Source: Myxococcales bacterium (lineage in GTDB: Bacteria > Myxococcota_A > Polyangia > Nannocystales > Nannocystaceae). From it: a stretch of 64,000 nucleotides of DNA. Within the stretch, counting starts at the first letter, position 1. Every line of letters starts with the position of its first letter. Below the pieces are notes generated by a model. That model was given only the letters and a program-made list of their open reading frames with translations, did no database searches and had not been told where the DNA came from. The DNA lies in assembly GCA_020633335.1 (NCBI GenBank), contig JACKDU010000006.1, forward strand, positions 372,001-436,000, given 5' to 3'. Below, in pieces: positions 33,596 to 42,914 of the stretch. The position numbers were made by a program, and so were the translations under genes.

Positions 33596-34225
33596 TCAGC
33601 CGCCGAAGAGGCGATCGCCGGCGTCGCCGAGGCCGGGGCGGATGTAGCCGTTCTCGTCGACGCCGCGATCGACCGACGCGGTCAGGATCGGCACGTCGGC
33701 GTGGTGCTGGTGGAGCTTGGCGATCCCCTCGGGCGCGGCGACCACGCAGACGAAGGTCGGCGGCCGCTCGAGGCCCATCTCGCGGGTCATGTCGAGGGCG
33801 GCGACCGCCGAGCCGCCGGTCGCCAGCATCGGATCGAGGACGTAGACCCGCTCGTCGGGGCGCAGCGACGAGAGCTTCGAGAGGTAGCAGCTCGGCCGCA
33901 GGGTCTCCTCGTCGCGGACCAGGCCGAGGTGGAGGACGCGGGCCTCGGGGAGCGCGTCGAGGAAGCCGTCGACGAGGCCGAGGCCGGCCCGGAGCACCGG
34001 CACCAGGACCACCGACTCGGCGATCGCCTGGCCCTTGGTCGCCTCCAGCGGGGTCTCGATCGCGACCTCGCGGGTGGCGACGTCGGCGAGGGCGTGGACG
34101 GCGAGGGCCCGCGAGATCCGCCGAATGACCGCGCGGAAGGCCTCGCTGCTCGTGTCGATCGCCCGCAGGAGCGAGAGGTCGCGCTGGACCAGGGGATGGG
34201 TCAGGACGTGAACCAAGGGTGCCAT
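33596..34225 (-). CDS. upp: Uracil phosphoribosyltransferase
   Basis: 209 residues from ATG 34225, matching the usual 208. The PRPP-binding loop is VYVLDPMLATGGSAVAALD, with VPVLRAGLGLVDGFLDALPEA and the C-terminal uracil-binding GYIRPGLGDAGDRLFG. It converts uracil and PRPP to UMP. It is cotranscribed with tdk and divergent from the nucleoside transporter, so the region forms a salvage unit. A CTGGAGG ribosome site precedes the start. Confidence 0.95.
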   Translation of the reverse strand: MAPLVHVLTHPLVQRDLSLLRAIDTSSEAFRAVIRRISRALAVHALADVATREVAIETPLEATKGQAIAESVVLVPVLRAGLGLVDGFLDALPEARVLHLGLVRDEETLRPSCYLSKLSSLRPDERVYVLDPMLATGGSAVAALDMTREMGLERPPTFVCVVAAPEGIAKLHQHHADVPILTASVDRGVDENGYIRPGLGDAGDRLFGG

Positions 34226-34369
34226 CGATGCCTCCAGCCGCCTGGGGGGTTTTCGATGATGGGGGCCTGGCAAGTCAAGCGCATCGTCTGATCTCCGGCT
34301 CCGGAGGGCAGATCGAGCTTTCTGCGGGCGCCTGGTCCGTGCTACCTCGGGACGACTCGGAGGCCAGGG

Positions 34370-35617
34370 ATGGAGCTCGCGCTGAGTATCGTCGGCTATT
34401 TCGTGATGCTGGGCATCGCCTACGGCCTGAGCCGCGACCGCAAGGCGGTCAAGATCAAGGTCGTCCTCTGGGGGATGGCCTGCCAGTGGATCCTGGCGCT
34501 CCTCCTCCTCAAGATGCCGGGGGGCTCGGCGGTCCTCGAGACCGCGGCGACCGGGGTCCAGAGCGTCATCAACCACTCCTACGTCGGCTCGGAGTTCGTC
34601 TACGGCGAGCTCGGGATCCTCGGCAGCGGCGCCTACGGCGAGATCCTCCCGAAGGGCACCAACACGATCATCTTCGCCTTCCAGGTGCTGCCGACGATCG
34701 TCTTCATCGCCACCTTGTTCGGGGTCCTCTACTACCTCGGGGTGATGCAGGCGATCGTCCGGGTGATGGCCAAGGCGATGGTCTACCTCTTCGGGGTCTC
34801 GGGGGCCGAGGCCCTGGCGGTCGCCGCCAGCGTCTTCATGGGCCAGAGCGAGGCGCCGCTGACGATCCGCCCCTACCTCGCGCGCCTCACCGCCTCGGAG
34901 CTCTTCTGCGTCGTCGTCGCCGGGATGGCCTCGGTCTCGGGGGCGATCCTCGCGGCCTACGTGGCGATCGGCGGGGTCAAGATGGCCCACCTCCTCACCG
35001 TCGTCGCGATGACCGCGCCTATTTCGCTGGTGATGGCCAAGGTCATGGTCCCCGAGACCGAGACCCCGGAGACCGCCGGCGTCGTCAAGGCGGCGCCGAT
35101 CGAGAACAGCGCCAACGTCCTCGACGCGGCCGCCAACGGCGCGAGCGACGGCCTCAAGCTCGCGGTCAACGTCGGCGCGATGCTGATCGCCTTCATCGCC
35201 CTGGTCTCGCTCCTCAACGCGATCCTCGGGGTGATCCCGACCGGCGGCGATCCCCTCACCCTCGAGCGGATCCTCGGCTGGCTCTTCTCGCCGCTCGCCC
35301 TCCTGATGGGGATCCCCTGGGCCGAGGCCCAGACGGTGGGCTCGATCCTCGGGACCCGGACGGTGGTCAACGAGATCGTCGCCTACCAGCAGCTCCACGA
35401 GGCCAAGGCGATCCTCAGCGAGCGATCGGTGGCGATCGCCACCTTCGCGGTCTGCGGCTTCGCCAACCTCGGGTCGATCGGCATCCAGATCGGCGGCCTC
35501 GGGGCGCTGGTCCCCGAGCGCAAGTCGGACATCGCCCGGATCGGCGTCCTCGCGCTGATCGCCGCGACCCTCGCCAACTTCTCCTCGGCCTGCATCGCCG
35601 GGGCCCTGATGCGTTGA
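34370..35617 (+). CDS. nupC: Concentrative nucleoside transporter (NupC/CNT family)
   Basis: 415 residues with about eight to ten membrane segments. Family motifs: FAFQVLPTIVFIATLFGVLYYLGVMQ, SGAEALAVAASVFMGQSEAPLTIRPYL (with the Gln-Ser-Glu nucleoside-binding loop), GMASVSGAILAAYV and CGFANLGSIGIQIGGLGALVPERK near the C-terminus. It imports nucleosides across the inner membrane with sodium or protons. It lies divergent from upp-tdk with 144 bases between. Immediately after the stop there are two to three 14-bp direct repeats and a strong terminator. Confidence 0.95.
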   Translation: MELALSIVGYFVMLGIAYGLSRDRKAVKIKVVLWGMACQWILALLLLKMPGGSAVLETAATGVQSVINHSYVGSEFVYGELGILGSGAYGEILPKGTNTIIFAFQVLPTIVFIATLFGVLYYLGVMQAIVRVMAKAMVYLFGVSGAEALAVAASVFMGQSEAPLTIRPYLARLTASELFCVVVAGMASVSGAILAAYVAIGGVKMAHLLTVVAMTAPISLVMAKVMVPETETPETAGVVKAAPIENSANVLDAAANGASDGLKLAVNVGAMLIAFIALVSLLNAILGVIPTGGDPLTLERILGWLFSPLALLMGIPWAEAQTVGSILGTRTVVNEIVAYQQLHEAKAILSERSVAIATFAVCGFANLGSIGIQIGGLGALVPERKSDIARIGVLALIAATLANFSSACIAGALMR

Positions 35618-35646
35618 GGGGGATGCGTTGAGGGGGATGCGCTGAG
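35609..35646 (+). repeat. 14-bp direct repeat spanning the nupC stop codon
   Basis: ATGCGTTGAGGGGG occurs at 35609 and 35623, with a partial third copy at 35637 (ATGCGCTGAG). The first copy contains the nupC TGA. It looks like a replication-slippage duplication. Confidence 0.85.
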
Positions 35647-35667
35647 CGCGGCGAGACCTCGGTCACG

Positions 35668-35695
35668 GAGGCGGCTCATGCCGCCTCTTCTCTTT
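35668..35695 (+). terminator. Intrinsic terminator of nupC
   Basis: GAGGCGGC-TCAT-GCCGCCTC, a perfect 8-bp stem and 4-base loop, followed by TTCTCTTT. This is the clearest Rho-independent terminator in the window. Confidence 0.8.
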
Positions 35696-35840
35696 GGTGG
35701 AGGGTGACGCAGCGTCGGCGCATCGGGGCCCCCTGTCTCCACCAGCGGACCGCACACTTTGCCTCGTCATCCGGCCTTCGCCTGATCTACACATCGGCGT
35801 CCCGAGGCCCCGCCATGGCCCGCGGACAGGAGCGCTGACC

Positions 35841-36785
35841 ATGACCTCGATCCCGGTCCTCGACTTCCGCCGCTACCGCTCGGACCTCTCCGGCTTCGCC
35901 GACGATCTCGGCCGCGCCTGGCGCGAGGTCGGCTTCGTCGCGATCCGCGAGCACGGCGTCTCGGAGGGGCTGATCCAGGGCGCCTACGACCAGGTGCGCG
36001 CCTTCTTCAACCTGCCCCTTGAGACACGTCTCCGCTACGAGGTCGCGGGGATCGGCGGCGCCCGCGGCTACACCCGCTTCGGGGTCGAGCACGCCAAGGA
36101 CTCGTCCGAGGTCGACCTCAAGGAGTTCTGGCACGTCGGCCGCGAGTTCCCCGAGGGGAGCCCGCACGCCGGCCTCTACCCCGCGAACGTCTGGCCGAAC
36201 GAGCTGCCCGCCTTCCGGCCGCGGCTGATGGCGCTCTTCCGGACCCTCGAGCTCGTCGGCAACGCGCTCCTCCGGGCGATCGCCCGCCACCTCGAGCTCC
36301 CGGACGGGTGGTTCGAGGACAAGGTCGATCACAGCGACTCGATCCTCCGGCCGATCCACTACCCGCCGATCCAGGGGGCGCCGGCCGGCGTCCGCTCGGG
36401 GCGCCACGAGGACATCAACCTGATCACCCTCCTGGTCGCCTCCGGCGAGCCCGGCCTCGAGGTCCTGAGCCGCGAGGACGCGTGGGTGCCGGTCGAGGCC
36501 GAGCGCGGGATGATCGTCGTCAACGTCGGCGACATGCTCCAGCGCCTGACCAACCACGTCCTGCGCTCGACGACCCACCGCGTCGTCAACCCGCCGCCGC
36601 CCTTCGACGCGCGCTCGCGCTTCTCGATGCCCTTCTTCCACCACCCGAACGGCGACTTCCTCATCGAGACGCTGCCGAGCTGCATCAGCGCCGACAACCC
36701 GAACCGCTACCCCGAGCCGATCACCGCCGGTGACTTCCTGCGGCAGCGGCTGGTCGAGATCGGCCTCCTCGGGCACGCGTCCTAG
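35841..36785 (+). CDS. 2-oxoglutarate/Fe(II)-dependent oxygenase, isopenicillin-N-synthase-like
   Basis: 314 residues from ATG 35841. The N-terminal DIOX_N region has IPVLDFRRY and WREVGFVAIREHGV. The catalytic jelly roll has the HxD iron ligands in SGRHEDINLITLLV, the distal His in STTHRVVNPP and the following Arg (DARSRFSMPFF) that binds 2-oxoglutarate. The length and order match plant/bacterial IPNS-type dioxygenases. The natural substrate cannot be told; bacterial homologues act on amino acids, flavonoids or gibberellin-like compounds. The gene stands alone after the nupC terminator. A CCTTGAGACACGT motif written with uncommon codons lies within it (36017-36029). Confidence 0.9.
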   Translation: MTSIPVLDFRRYRSDLSGFADDLGRAWREVGFVAIREHGVSEGLIQGAYDQVRAFFNLPLETRLRYEVAGIGGARGYTRFGVEHAKDSSEVDLKEFWHVGREFPEGSPHAGLYPANVWPNELPAFRPRLMALFRTLELVGNALLRAIARHLELPDGWFEDKVDHSDSILRPIHYPPIQGAPAGVRSGRHEDINLITLLVASGEPGLEVLSREDAWVPVEAERGMIVVNVGDMLQRLTNHVLRSTTHRVVNPPPPFDARSRFSMPFFHHPNGDFLIETLPSCISADNPNRYPEPITAGDFLRQRLVEIGLLGHAS

Positions 36786-36884
36786 GCTGCTCCCGAGCGG
36801 ATCCGCCGGCGCGCGCGGGCGGACCCGCGCCCTCGGATCGCGCGGCTTCGTCGGGTTCGTCGCGGGCGGCGTCGGGGGATGATG

Positions 36885-36890
36885 TACCCT
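36885..36890 (+). promoter_or_regulatory. Putative -10 hexamer, leaderless GTG at 36899
   Basis: TACCCT followed by 8 bases and GTG 36899. Confidence 0.45.
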
Positions 36891-36898
36891 CCGCGGGC

Positions 36899-39898
36899 GT
36901 GCGTTCCGACGGCGACGAGACGGTGGAGACGCGGCCGCCGAGGCCGCCGAGTCCCGTGGACGCGCTGGCCGGCGCCGAGACGATGGTCGCGCCGGCGGAG
37001 ACGGTCGTCCGCGAGACCCTCGCCTCGGCCGGGACGATCCTCGCCGAGGGCGGGCCGACGACGCTGCCGATCTTCAGCGACGACGCGATCGACGACGCGT
37101 CGCTGGGATCGAGCGCGAGGCGTCGCCGCCTCCTCCTGCCGGCGGGGGCGAGGATCGGCCGCTACGAGATCATCGAGCCCCTCGGCGCGGGCGGCATGGG
37201 GGAGGTCTACCGGGCCTACGATCCCGAGCTCGACCGCTGGCTGGCGATCAAGATCCTCCGTGAGGAGCGGCGGGCCCGTCGCGACGAGGCCCGCTTCCTC
37301 CGCGAGGCCCAGGCGATGGCCCGCCTCTCCCACCCGAACGTGGTCCCGGTCCACGACGTCGGGATCTCCGATCAGGGCCTCTTCCTGGCGATGGAGCTGG
37401 TCGAGGGCCAGACCCTCCGCGGCTGGCTCCGCGAGCAGGAGCGCGGCTGGCGGGAGATCGTCGCGATCTTCATCGAGGCCGGGCGCGGGCTCGCCGAGGC
37501 CCACGCCGCCGGGATCGTCCACCGCGACTTCAAGCCCGAGAACGTCCTCGTCGATCGCCGCGGCCGGCCGCGGGTCACCGACTTCGGGCTCGCCCGGCCC
37601 GAGGGCGGCGAGGGTGGCTCGCGGGCCCGCCTCGCCGCGGTCTCGCTCGGCTCCTCGGGGCTCACGCGCTCGGGGACGATCATGGGGACGCCGGCCTACA
37701 TGGCGCCGGAGCAGCTCTCGGGGCGCAAGGTCGACGGCCGCGCCGACCTCTTCGCCTTCTGCGTGGTCCTCTACGAGGCGCTCTTCCAGACCTCGCCCTA
37801 CGGCGGCGCGACGATCGGCGAGCGCCTCGCGGTGATCGTCGACGGCAAGCTCCAGGAGGCGCCGCGCCGCGGGGTCCCGCGCTGGCTGGTGCGGGCGCTC
37901 TCCCGCGGCCTCCAGGCCGAGCCCGACGCCCGCTGGCCGTCGATGGAGGCGCTCCTCGGCGCCCTCGAGGGCGGCCTCCAGCGCCGGCGCTCGGCCTGGG
38001 TCGCCGCCCTCGCGCTGCCGCCGCTCGCGCTCGTCGGCCTCCTCGCGCTCCGCGGCGACGAGGGCGAGCGCTGCGAGGTCGACCAGGCGCTCGCCGGCGT
38101 CTGGGGGGAGGCTGAGGAGGCGGCGATCGCCGCCCGCTTCGCCGCCGCCGATCTCGACTACGCCCAGGAGACATGGTCCAAGGCCAATGTCCTCCTGGAC
38201 AGGTACGCGGACGCCTGGCTGGGGCTCCGGCGGGGGACCTGCGAGGCCCACGCGCGCGGCGAGATCTCGAGCGAGCTCCTCGATCGCCGCGCCCTCTGCC
38301 TCGATCGCCGGCGCGCCGACCTCGGCGTCGTCGTCGACGCGCTCCGCGAGGCCGGCCCGGCGACGATCGAGCGGGCGGTCGAGCTCGCCCAGGGCCTCGG
38401 CGACGTCGACGGCTGCGTCGACCCCGAGGAGGCGCCGGCCGGCGCGGCCTCCGAGGCCCACGCTGCGTGGGCCGAGGACGTGCGGATCCGCCTCGCGCGC
38501 GCCCGGATCCAGGGGCTCACCGAGCGCCAGGGCGAGGCGCTCGAGGCGGTCGACGGGATCCTCGGCGAGGTCACCTCGCTCGGCGACGTCCCGCTCCGCC
38601 TCGAGGCGCTCGACCTGCGGGCGCGGATCGAGAGCGATCGCGGCGAGCACGAGGCCTCCGAAGGGCACCTCGTCGAGGTCTTCGAGGAGGCCCACGCCCG
38701 CGGCCTCGATCGCCTGGCGACCCGCGCCGCCGCCCACCTGATCTTCGTCGTCGGCGAGGGGCGGGCGCGCTACGCCGTCGGCGAGGCCTGGGCCCGGATC
38801 GCCCTCGCCGGCGCCCGCCGGATCGGCGACGACGGCCGCGAGGAGGCGACCGCCCGCCACTGGCTGGGGGTGACGCTCTCGTCGGCCGATCGGGTCGACG
38901 AGGCGCAGGTCGAGCTCCGTCGGGCGCACGAGCTCCGCCTCGCGCTCCTCGGCCCCGACCACCTCGAGACCTCGGGCTCGGCGACCGCGCTCGGCAACGT
39001 CCTCTGGAAGGCGGGGCGCCTCGAGGAGGCGGTCGCGCTCCACCAGTCGAGCCTGGCGACCCGCGAGGCGGCGCTCGGGAGCCGGCACCCGACCCTCATC
39101 GTCCCCCTCGGCAACCTCGGGGTCGCGCTCTCGGCCGTCGGTCGCAGCGACGAGGCCCGGGTCGCCTGGACCCGCGCCCGCGATCTCGTGGTCGCCCGCT
39201 TCTCGGCCGAGCACCCGAACGCGGCGGTCCTCGAGGCCAACCTCGGCGGGCTCGAGGTCACGGCCGGCGACTTCCCGGCGGCGACGCGGCACCTCGAGGC
39301 CGCGGTCAAGGCCGCCCGCGCGTCGCTCGGCGAGCACCCGGACACCGCGCTGATCCTCCAGAACCTCGGCGACCTCCGGCGCCGCGCCGGCGACCTTGAG
39401 GGCGCCGAGGCGGCGCTCGACGAGGCGCTGCGGATGAGCGAGGCGACCGTCGGCCCCGAGCACTCGAACGTCGCGGTGGTCAAGCTCTCGCTCGCCCGCC
39501 TCCGCCGGGCGCAGGGCAGGGCGGACGAGGCCCGGGCGCTCCTCGAGGCCGCCCTCGCCAACCTCGAGGCGGCCTTCGGCGGCGAGCACCCGCGCCTGGT
39601 CGAGGTCCTCCTCGAGCTCGGCGACGCGGCCCGGGCCGCCGGGGAGGGGGCGGGCGCGCTCGCGCTCCTCCGCCGCGCGCGGGCGATCGTCGACGCCCGC
39701 GAGGTCAGCCCGGCCGAGGGCGCCGAGGTCTACTTCGAGCTCGGGCGGGCGATGATCGCGGCCGGCGAGGGGGGCGACGAGGCCGCGGGGTTGATCGCCA
39801 GGGCGCTGACCCTGGCGGAGGGGGCCGGCCCCTCCGGGCGGGCGCTGGTCGAGACGATCCGGGCCTGGCGGGCGGGCGAGGACGCCGCGGCCGGCTAG
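36899..39898 (+). CDS. Hanks-type Ser/Thr protein kinase with C-terminal TPR array
   Basis: 999 residues. After a Thr/Glu-rich N-terminal segment the kinase domain (about 84-345) has the Gly loop LGAGGMGEVYRAYD, the ATP lysine in LAIKIL, the catalytic loop HRDFKPENVLVD, DFGLARPE and the activation-loop end GTPAYMAPEQL. One membrane helix (WVAALALPPLALVGLLALRG, about 365) separates it from an extracytoplasmic C-terminal half of tetratricopeptide repeats (about 490-990) with regular SLATREAALGSRHPTL-like units. A membrane kinase sensing through an outer TPR domain is the expected topology. Its paralogue at 40009-42795 faces it tail to tail. The target proteins are unknown. Confidence 0.92.
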   Translation: MRSDGDETVETRPPRPPSPVDALAGAETMVAPAETVVRETLASAGTILAEGGPTTLPIFSDDAIDDASLGSSARRRRLLLPAGARIGRYEIIEPLGAGGMGEVYRAYDPELDRWLAIKILREERRARRDEARFLREAQAMARLSHPNVVPVHDVGISDQGLFLAMELVEGQTLRGWLREQERGWREIVAIFIEAGRGLAEAHAAGIVHRDFKPENVLVDRRGRPRVTDFGLARPEGGEGGSRARLAAVSLGSSGLTRSGTIMGTPAYMAPEQLSGRKVDGRADLFAFCVVLYEALFQTSPYGGATIGERLAVIVDGKLQEAPRRGVPRWLVRALSRGLQAEPDARWPSMEALLGALEGGLQRRRSAWVAALALPPLALVGLLALRGDEGERCEVDQALAGVWGEAEEAAIAARFAAADLDYAQETWSKANVLLDRYADAWLGLRRGTCEAHARGEISSELLDRRALCLDRRRADLGVVVDALREAGPATIERAVELAQGLGDVDGCVDPEEAPAGAASEAHAAWAEDVRIRLARARIQGLTERQGEALEAVDGILGEVTSLGDVPLRLEALDLRARIESDRGEHEASEGHLVEVFEEAHARGLDRLATRAAAHLIFVVGEGRARYAVGEAWARIALAGARRIGDDGREEATARHWLGVTLSSADRVDEAQVELRRAHELRLALLGPDHLETSGSATALGNVLWKAGRLEEAVALHQSSLATREAALGSRHPTLIVPLGNLGVALSAVGRSDEARVAWTRARDLVVARFSAEHPNAAVLEANLGGLEVTAGDFPAATRHLEAAVKAARASLGEHPDTALILQNLGDLRRRAGDLEGAEAALDEALRMSEATVGPEHSNVAVVKLSLARLRRAQGRADEARALLEAALANLEAAFGGEHPRLVEVLLELGDAARAAGEGAGALALLRRARAIVDAREVSPAEGAEVYFELGRAMIAAGEGGDEAAGLIARALTLAEGAGPSGRALVETIRAWRAGEDAAAG

Positions 39899-39907
39899 AT
39901 TTCAAGT

Positions 39908-39994
39908 ATGTCCTATTGGACATGTTGAAGTTGGGGGCGCGGGCGGCGACGCCGCGGCCGACGGAGAACCCTAAAACATGTCCATTCGGACATG
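39908..39994. repeat. Two palindromes between convergent kinase genes
   Basis: ATGTCC-TATT-GGACAT (39908-39923) and CATGTCC-ATTC-GGACATG (39977-39994) lie 53 bases apart in the 110-base gap between the two kinase stops. Both match TGTCC-N4-GGACA, also found inside three coding sites in this window. They could terminate both transcripts or bind a dimeric protein. Confidence 0.75.
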
Positions 39995-40008
39995 CTCATG
40001 GCGAGCGC

Positions 40009-42795
40009 TCAGCCCTCGTCGCCGTCCGCCGCGGCCGGGTGGGCCGCCAGCCAGGCGTCGATCGGCGGCACCCGGAGGTCGGCGCCCATCTCCTGATAGA
40101 GCCGCCGCGCCTGCTCGGCGAGGGGCCGCCCGCGCGCCGCGTCGCCGGCGTCCGCGAGCGCCTGCGCGTAGGTCCAGGCGATGTCGGCCCGCTCGTGGGC
40201 GCTGACCTCACGGCCCTCGCCGCCGCCGGCGATCGCCCAGGCGCGCTCGAGATCGGCGAGCCCGGCCGCCCGATCACCGGCCGCGATCCGCACCCGCCCC
40301 CGGCGCGCGAGCGCATGCCCGGTGTCCTGGTGCTCGGGCCCGAGGGTCGCCTCGAAGATCGCGATCCCGGCGGAGAGCTCGGCCTCGGCCGCCGCGAGCT
40401 CGCCGCGCGCCGCGAGGAGCTCGCCGAGCTGGGCGTGCGAGAGCCCGACGAGGTGGTGGTCGGGGCCGAGGGCCGCGCGGCGGAGGGAGAGCGCCTCCTC
40501 GAGGACACCCCGCGCGGCCTCGAGGTCGCCGGCCGCGGTCAGGGCGACGCCGAGGTTCTCGAGCGGGATCGCCTCCTGGATATGGCCGCGGCCGAAGACC
40601 GCGCGGATCGTCGCCAGCGCCCGCTCCTGCTCGGCGATCGCCCGCCGCTGGTCGCCGCGCACGTAGTAGACGAGGCCGAGGTTGATCCGCGAGTAGGCGA
40701 CGTCGATGTGGTCCGGGTCGAGGCTGCGCTCGCGCAGCGCCATCGCCTCGCGGTGGTGGCGCTCGGCGGCCGCGAGGTCGCCGCGCTCCATCAGGAGGAC
40801 CGCCAGGTTGTTGTGGGCGCTAGCGACCCCGGGGTGCTCCTCGCCGTAGAGGCGGAGGCTGAGCTCGAGCGCCTTCTCCTTGATCTCCTGGGCCTTGGCG
40901 AGGTCGCCGCGCTTCTCGTGGACGATCCCGAGGCTGCCGAGGAGGGTGATGTAGCGGATGCTCTCGAGCTCGCCGAGCCGCTCGTAGACCGCGTGGCCGA
41001 GGCGGCCCCAGCGGAGCCCCTCGTCGGCGCGCCCGAGGAGGTTGCCGACGACGAAGGTCAGCATCGACGCGGCCTCGCCGACCTTGTCGTCGTCGCCGAG
41101 CCGCTCGGCGAGGTAGAGGGTCTCCTCGAGGGACGCCTCGGCGTCGTTGAAGCGGGCCTCGACCAGGAGGAGCCCGGCCTTCGAGTAGCGGGCGCTGAGG
41201 AGCAGCGGCGGCCAGCCGAGCGCCTCGGCGTCGGCGAGGACCCCGTCGATCTCGGCGATCGCCGTCGCCGGCTTGCCGGCGAGCTCGAGCGAGGTGATCC
41301 GGCTCAGGCGGCCGCGGAGGGCGGCGATCCGCTGGCGCTCGGCCGGATCGTCGGGGAGCCGCGGGGCGCGGGCGAGGGCGGCCGCGTCCTCGCAGGCGGC
41401 GATCGGCGGGAGGCGGGCGGCCGCGTGGACCGAGCGCTGGACGACGTCGCCGTCGGCCCGGGCGAAGAGCTCGAGGAGCGCGGAGAGCGACTCCCGGCGC
41501 TCCTCGAGGCAGGCGATCACCTCGGCGGGCGGCGGGCGGCGGAGGTCGAGATCGAGGCGTCGCGGCGCGCAGGCGTCGACCCGCGCACGCCGCCAGGCGT
41601 CGGCGTAGCGGTCGAGCCAGGGGCGCGCGTGCTCGAAGAGCGAGGCCGCGTCGGCGCGGCCGGTCGCCTTGAATGCGGCGGCGACCTCGGCCGCCCGGCC
41701 CTCGCCCCAGACCGCGTCGATCGCCGCGCCGGCGGCCTCGCAGCGGGCGGCGGCCCGCCGCTCGGAGAGCTCGCCGGCGCCGAGGAGGCCGGCGCCGAGG
41801 AGGCCGACGCCGACCATCCCGTAGGCGCCGAGGCGGAGGCGGCGGCGCCGCTGGTGGTCGTGGATCGCCGCGACCAGATCGGCGAGGGAGGCGAAGCGGC
41901 GCTCCGGCATCACCTCGAGGCCGCGCTCGATGATCTTCTTGAGCCAGCCCGGGATCCGGCGCCCGGGCGGCGGCGCGGCCCGCTTGCCGCCGCAGATCTG
42001 ACGGGTGAGGTCGACGAGGTTGTCGGCGTCGTAGGGGGGCGCGCCGTGGAGCGCCTCCCAGGCGCTGACGCACCACGAGAACTGATCGCTGCGGGCGTCG
42101 ACCGGGAGGCCGAGGAGGCCCTCGGGGGCCATGTAGCGCGGGGTCCCGATCAGCGCGCCGGCGTGGGTCAGCTCGCTCTCGAGGAGCGAGCTCGTCTGGC
42201 TGGTGAGCTCGCCTGGCGGCGCCTCCTCGCGGAGCTCGGAGCCCGCGCGCGCGAGGCCGAAGTCGGCGACCCGCACCCGCTCGCCGGCGCTGACCATGAC
42301 GTTCTCGGGCTTGACGTCGCGGTGGACGAGGCCAGCGGCGTGGGCGGCCGCGAGCCCCTCGGCGGCCGCCACCATCACCCCGAGGATCTCGGACCAGGGT
42401 CGCGGGTGATCGGCGAGCCAGGCCTTGAGGGTCTGGCCCTCGACCAGCTCCATCGCCAGCCACACGCGATCACCGAGGGCGCCGACGTCGTGGATCGCGA
42501 CCACGTTGGGGTGCTGGAGGCGAGCCATCGCCTGGGCCTCGCGGAGGAGGCGGAGGCGGCCCTCCTCGCCGTCGCCCTGCTGGTGGAGCACCTTGATCGC
42601 GACCTTGCGCTCGAGCTCGGGGTCAAAGGCCTCGAGCACCGAGCCCATCGCCCCGCTGCCGAGGTGGCCGAGGATCACGTAGCGGCCGAGGATCACCCCG
42701 GTCTTGAGCCCCAAGGCCTCGGCGTCGCCGACGTCCGCGAGGGTCGTGGCGAGCGGATCTTCGCCGTCCGAGAGCTGCGTCTGATCGAGCTCCAA
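40009..42795 (-). CDS. Hanks-type Ser/Thr protein kinase with C-terminal TPR array, paralogue of the convergent gene
   Basis: 928 residues if TTG 42795 is used (MELDQTQLSDGED), chosen because TAGGCT precedes it by 8 bases; TTG 42804 overlaps that hexamer. The kinase domain (about 35-300) has LGSGAMGSVLEAFD, VAIKVLHQQ, HRDVKPENVMV, DFGLARAG and GTPRYMAPEGL. A membrane helix (YGMVGVGLLGAGLLGAG, about 325) leads to an outer half of TPR units (about 500-890) with SLRLYGEEHPGVASAHNNLAVLL-type repeats. The layout and motifs match the neighbouring kinase, so the two arose by duplication. It is divergent from the P450 gene, with the two promoters in a 119-base gap. Confidence 0.92.
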   Translation of the reverse strand: MELDQTQLSDGEDPLATTLADVGDAEALGLKTGVILGRYVILGHLGSGAMGSVLEAFDPELERKVAIKVLHQQGDGEEGRLRLLREAQAMARLQHPNVVAIHDVGALGDRVWLAMELVEGQTLKAWLADHPRPWSEILGVMVAAAEGLAAAHAAGLVHRDVKPENVMVSAGERVRVADFGLARAGSELREEAPPGELTSQTSSLLESELTHAGALIGTPRYMAPEGLLGLPVDARSDQFSWCVSAWEALHGAPPYDADNLVDLTRQICGGKRAAPPPGRRIPGWLKKIIERGLEVMPERRFASLADLVAAIHDHQRRRRLRLGAYGMVGVGLLGAGLLGAGELSERRAAARCEAAGAAIDAVWGEGRAAEVAAAFKATGRADAASLFEHARPWLDRYADAWRRARVDACAPRRLDLDLRRPPPAEVIACLEERRESLSALLELFARADGDVVQRSVHAAARLPPIAACEDAAALARAPRLPDDPAERQRIAALRGRLSRITSLELAGKPATAIAEIDGVLADAEALGWPPLLLSARYSKAGLLLVEARFNDAEASLEETLYLAERLGDDDKVGEAASMLTFVVGNLLGRADEGLRWGRLGHAVYERLGELESIRYITLLGSLGIVHEKRGDLAKAQEIKEKALELSLRLYGEEHPGVASAHNNLAVLLMERGDLAAAERHHREAMALRERSLDPDHIDVAYSRINLGLVYYVRGDQRRAIAEQERALATIRAVFGRGHIQEAIPLENLGVALTAAGDLEAARGVLEEALSLRRAALGPDHHLVGLSHAQLGELLAARGELAAAEAELSAGIAIFEATLGPEHQDTGHALARRGRVRIAAGDRAAGLADLERAWAIAGGGEGREVSAHERADIAWTYAQALADAGDAARGRPLAEQARRLYQEMGADLRVPPIDAWLAAHPAAADGDEG

Positions 42796-42803
42796 GGGGG
42801 ACA

Positions 42804-42809
42804 AGCCTA
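42804..42809 (-). promoter_or_regulatory. Putative -10 hexamer, leaderless TTG at 42795
   Basis: TAGGCT on the minus strand followed by 8 bases and TTG 42795. Confidence 0.4.
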
Positions 42810-42902
42810 CGTCGTCGCGGCTCCAGGGTCACCGGGCCCGCAGCCGCAGGCGGACCCGGTCGCGGGCGCGCGGGCGCGCTTGCGGCGGGAGAGGGGACGA
42901 TG

Positions 42903-42908
42903 TAGGCA
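42903..42908 (+). promoter_or_regulatory. Possible -10 hexamer of the P450 gene
   Basis: TAGGCA followed by 6 bases and GTG 42915. The final base departs from TAnnnT, so support is weaker. Confidence 0.25.
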
Positions 42909-42914
42909 TCGATC

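Noticed and set aside
39908..39994. Classical intrinsic terminators between the kinases
   Set aside because: The stems are only 6-7 bp and no T-run follows; the same dyad occurs inside genes, so a simple terminator reading is weak.
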